NCBI GenBank assembly: GCA_902767125.1
Contig: CACXGJ010000064.1
Coordinates: 1-13,914 of the forward strand
DNA length: 13,914 nucleotides
Direction: 5' to 3'
Source of the DNA: an uncultured Ruminococcus sp.
GTDB taxonomy: Bacteria > Bacillota > Clostridia > Oscillospirales > Acutalibacteraceae
The first letter of the stretch is position 1. Each line of letters begins with the position of its first letter. Below, one piece after another: positions 13,067-13,914 of the stretch. The notes under the pieces were generated by a model. That model ran no database searches and had not been told where the DNA came from. It saw nothing but the letters and a program-made list of their open reading frames with translations. Made by a program: the position numbers and the translations under genes.

Positions 13067-13914
13067 TTATTCGTGATCCTGCAAAGCATCAAAACCTGTT
13101 TCGCCTGTCCTGATCTTTACAACGTCTTCCACGTCATATATAAATATCTTACCGTCACCTATATGACCTGTGTACAATGCCTTTACCGCTGTATCAACTA
13201 CCGTCTTTACAGGTATCTTACTGACAACGATATCTATCCTTATTTTAGGCAAAAGGTTCATTTCAACTGCTACACCTCTATAATATTCCGTATTGCCTTT
13301 TTGAGTGCCACAGCCAAGTACCTGTGTTACGGTCATACCTGTGATCCCTATACCTGTCAGAGCTGTATTCAGTTCTGTAAATTTACTCTGCTTTGTGACT
13401 ATACTGATATTTGTAAGCTTCGGTCTGTCCTTGTTTTCGGACCTCTCAACGGGTGTAAGAAGATTTACTTCAACTGCCTTTTCGGGCGGTACAGATCCGT
13501 TTTTCTCGGTCTTTCCCGTCAGTACCTGCGGAACAGGCATAAAGTCTGCATATGAGCTTGAAAGTCCGTGTTCCGTGAGGTCGAGTCCCTTGACTTCTTC
13601 TTCCTTTGAGGCACGAAGTCCTATTGTCTTTTTGATGACAAAGAAGATGATTGTCATAAAAATTGCTGTATAAGCACCTATGCAGAGAATACCCAAAAGC
13701 TGCTTTCCAAGCTGTGTGAATCCGCCGCCATAGAGCAGACCGAGTGTTTCTTCGTCTTTCGAGAAGATACCTACTGCAACAGTACCCCATATACCATTGC
13801 ACATATGAACGGCAACTGCTCCGACGGGATCATCTACCTTGAGCTTACTGTCAACTACTTCAACGGCTATTACAACAAGTATGCCTGCAACTATGCCTAT
13901 GAGAAGTGAGCCTA
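13067..13914 (-). CDS. Ammonium transporter fused to a PII protein (partial)
   Basis: The 3' part of a gene that runs past the right edge (282 codons seen). The first part is the end of an Amt channel: helices with GIVAGILVVIAVEVV, the conserved DDPVGAVAVHMCNGIWGTVA, a last helix (YTAIFMTIIFFVI) and the cytoplasmic EEEVKGLDLTEHGLSSSYAD tail. A linker of about 40 residues follows, then, from about 13420, a complete PII/GlnK domain of 118 residues. The T-loop keeps GTQKGNTEYYRG with Tyr at 13280-13282, equivalent to GlnK Tyr51, and the end has TGHIGDGKIFIYDVEDVVKIRTGE. Separate GlnK normally plugs Amt under nitrogen sufficiency, so the fusion is a built-in gate for ammonium uptake sensing ATP/ADP and 2-oxoglutarate. 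Terminated by the hairpin at 12971. Confidence 0.95.
   Translation of the reverse strand, partial: GSLLIGIVAGILVVIAVEVVDSKLKVDDPVGAVAVHMCNGIWGTVAVGIFSKDEETLGLLYGGGFTQLGKQLLGILCIGAYTAIFMTIIFFVIKKTIGLRASKEEEVKGLDLTEHGLSSSYADFMPVPQVLTGKTEKNGSVPPEKAVEVNLLTPVERSENKDRPKLTNISIVTKQSKFTELNTALTGIGITGMTVTQVLGCGTQKGNTEYYRGVAVEMNLLPKIRIDIVVSKIPVKTVVDTAVKALYTGHIGDGKIFIYDVEDVVKIRTGETGFDALQDHE

Noticed and set aside
12718..13092. Minus-strand ORF of 124 codons between the two terminators
   Set aside because: It overlaps the end of the amt-glnK gene in another frame, spans a perfect terminator hairpin, has Cys/Phe-rich erratic composition and no ribosome binding site.

Overview
The window reads as chromosome of a low-GC, spore-forming anaerobic Clostridia, most like Ruminococcus or another Oscillospiraceae. 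The grounds are A/T-rich codon use, strong GGAGG-type ribosome binding sites, GTG and TTG starts, a YlmC/YmxH-type PRC-barrel protein, a remnant of the spore coat gene cotJC, and an ammonium transporter fused to a PII protein. The genus is inferred from gene content, not proven.

Layout. Positions 1-1342 (minus strand) hold the core pair pyrH-frr behind their own promoter. Positions 1504-5273 (minus strand) hold a PRC-barrel protein, a CtpE/Exp7-like P-type ATPase with a near-perfect consensus promoter, and a DMT-family transporter; each unit has a recognisable promoter or terminator. Positions 5274-7690 are an accessory scar: a possible broken ORF, a 50-residue protein, a 514-residue large serine recombinase, and directly behind it the last ~69 codons of cotJC without a 5' half.

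Positions 7694-9870 (minus strand) are the most unusual part: a compact promoter-driven operon of a 39-residue acidic, Gly-rich peptide that looks like a RiPP precursor, an HPr-kinase-like enzyme and a nucleotidyltransferase-fold protein (NTP_transf_5 type). A strong hairpin separates the peptide from the enzyme genes, and in-phase direct repeats lie upstream of the promoter. The likely reading is a peptide phosphorylated and perhaps nucleotidylated by its neighbours. No cyclase, peptidase or exporter is visible, so this would be a minimal or undescribed arrangement.

Positions 9956-11749 (minus strand) encode a phosphohexomutase with an unusual C-terminal tail of 11-residue repeats. After a 600-base AT-rich gap comes a small plus-strand gene resembling DUF6514, then a gap of possible gene debris, then the 3' part of the Amt-GlnK fusion gene, which runs off the right edge. 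No rRNA, tRNA, CRISPR array or insertion sequence was recognised.
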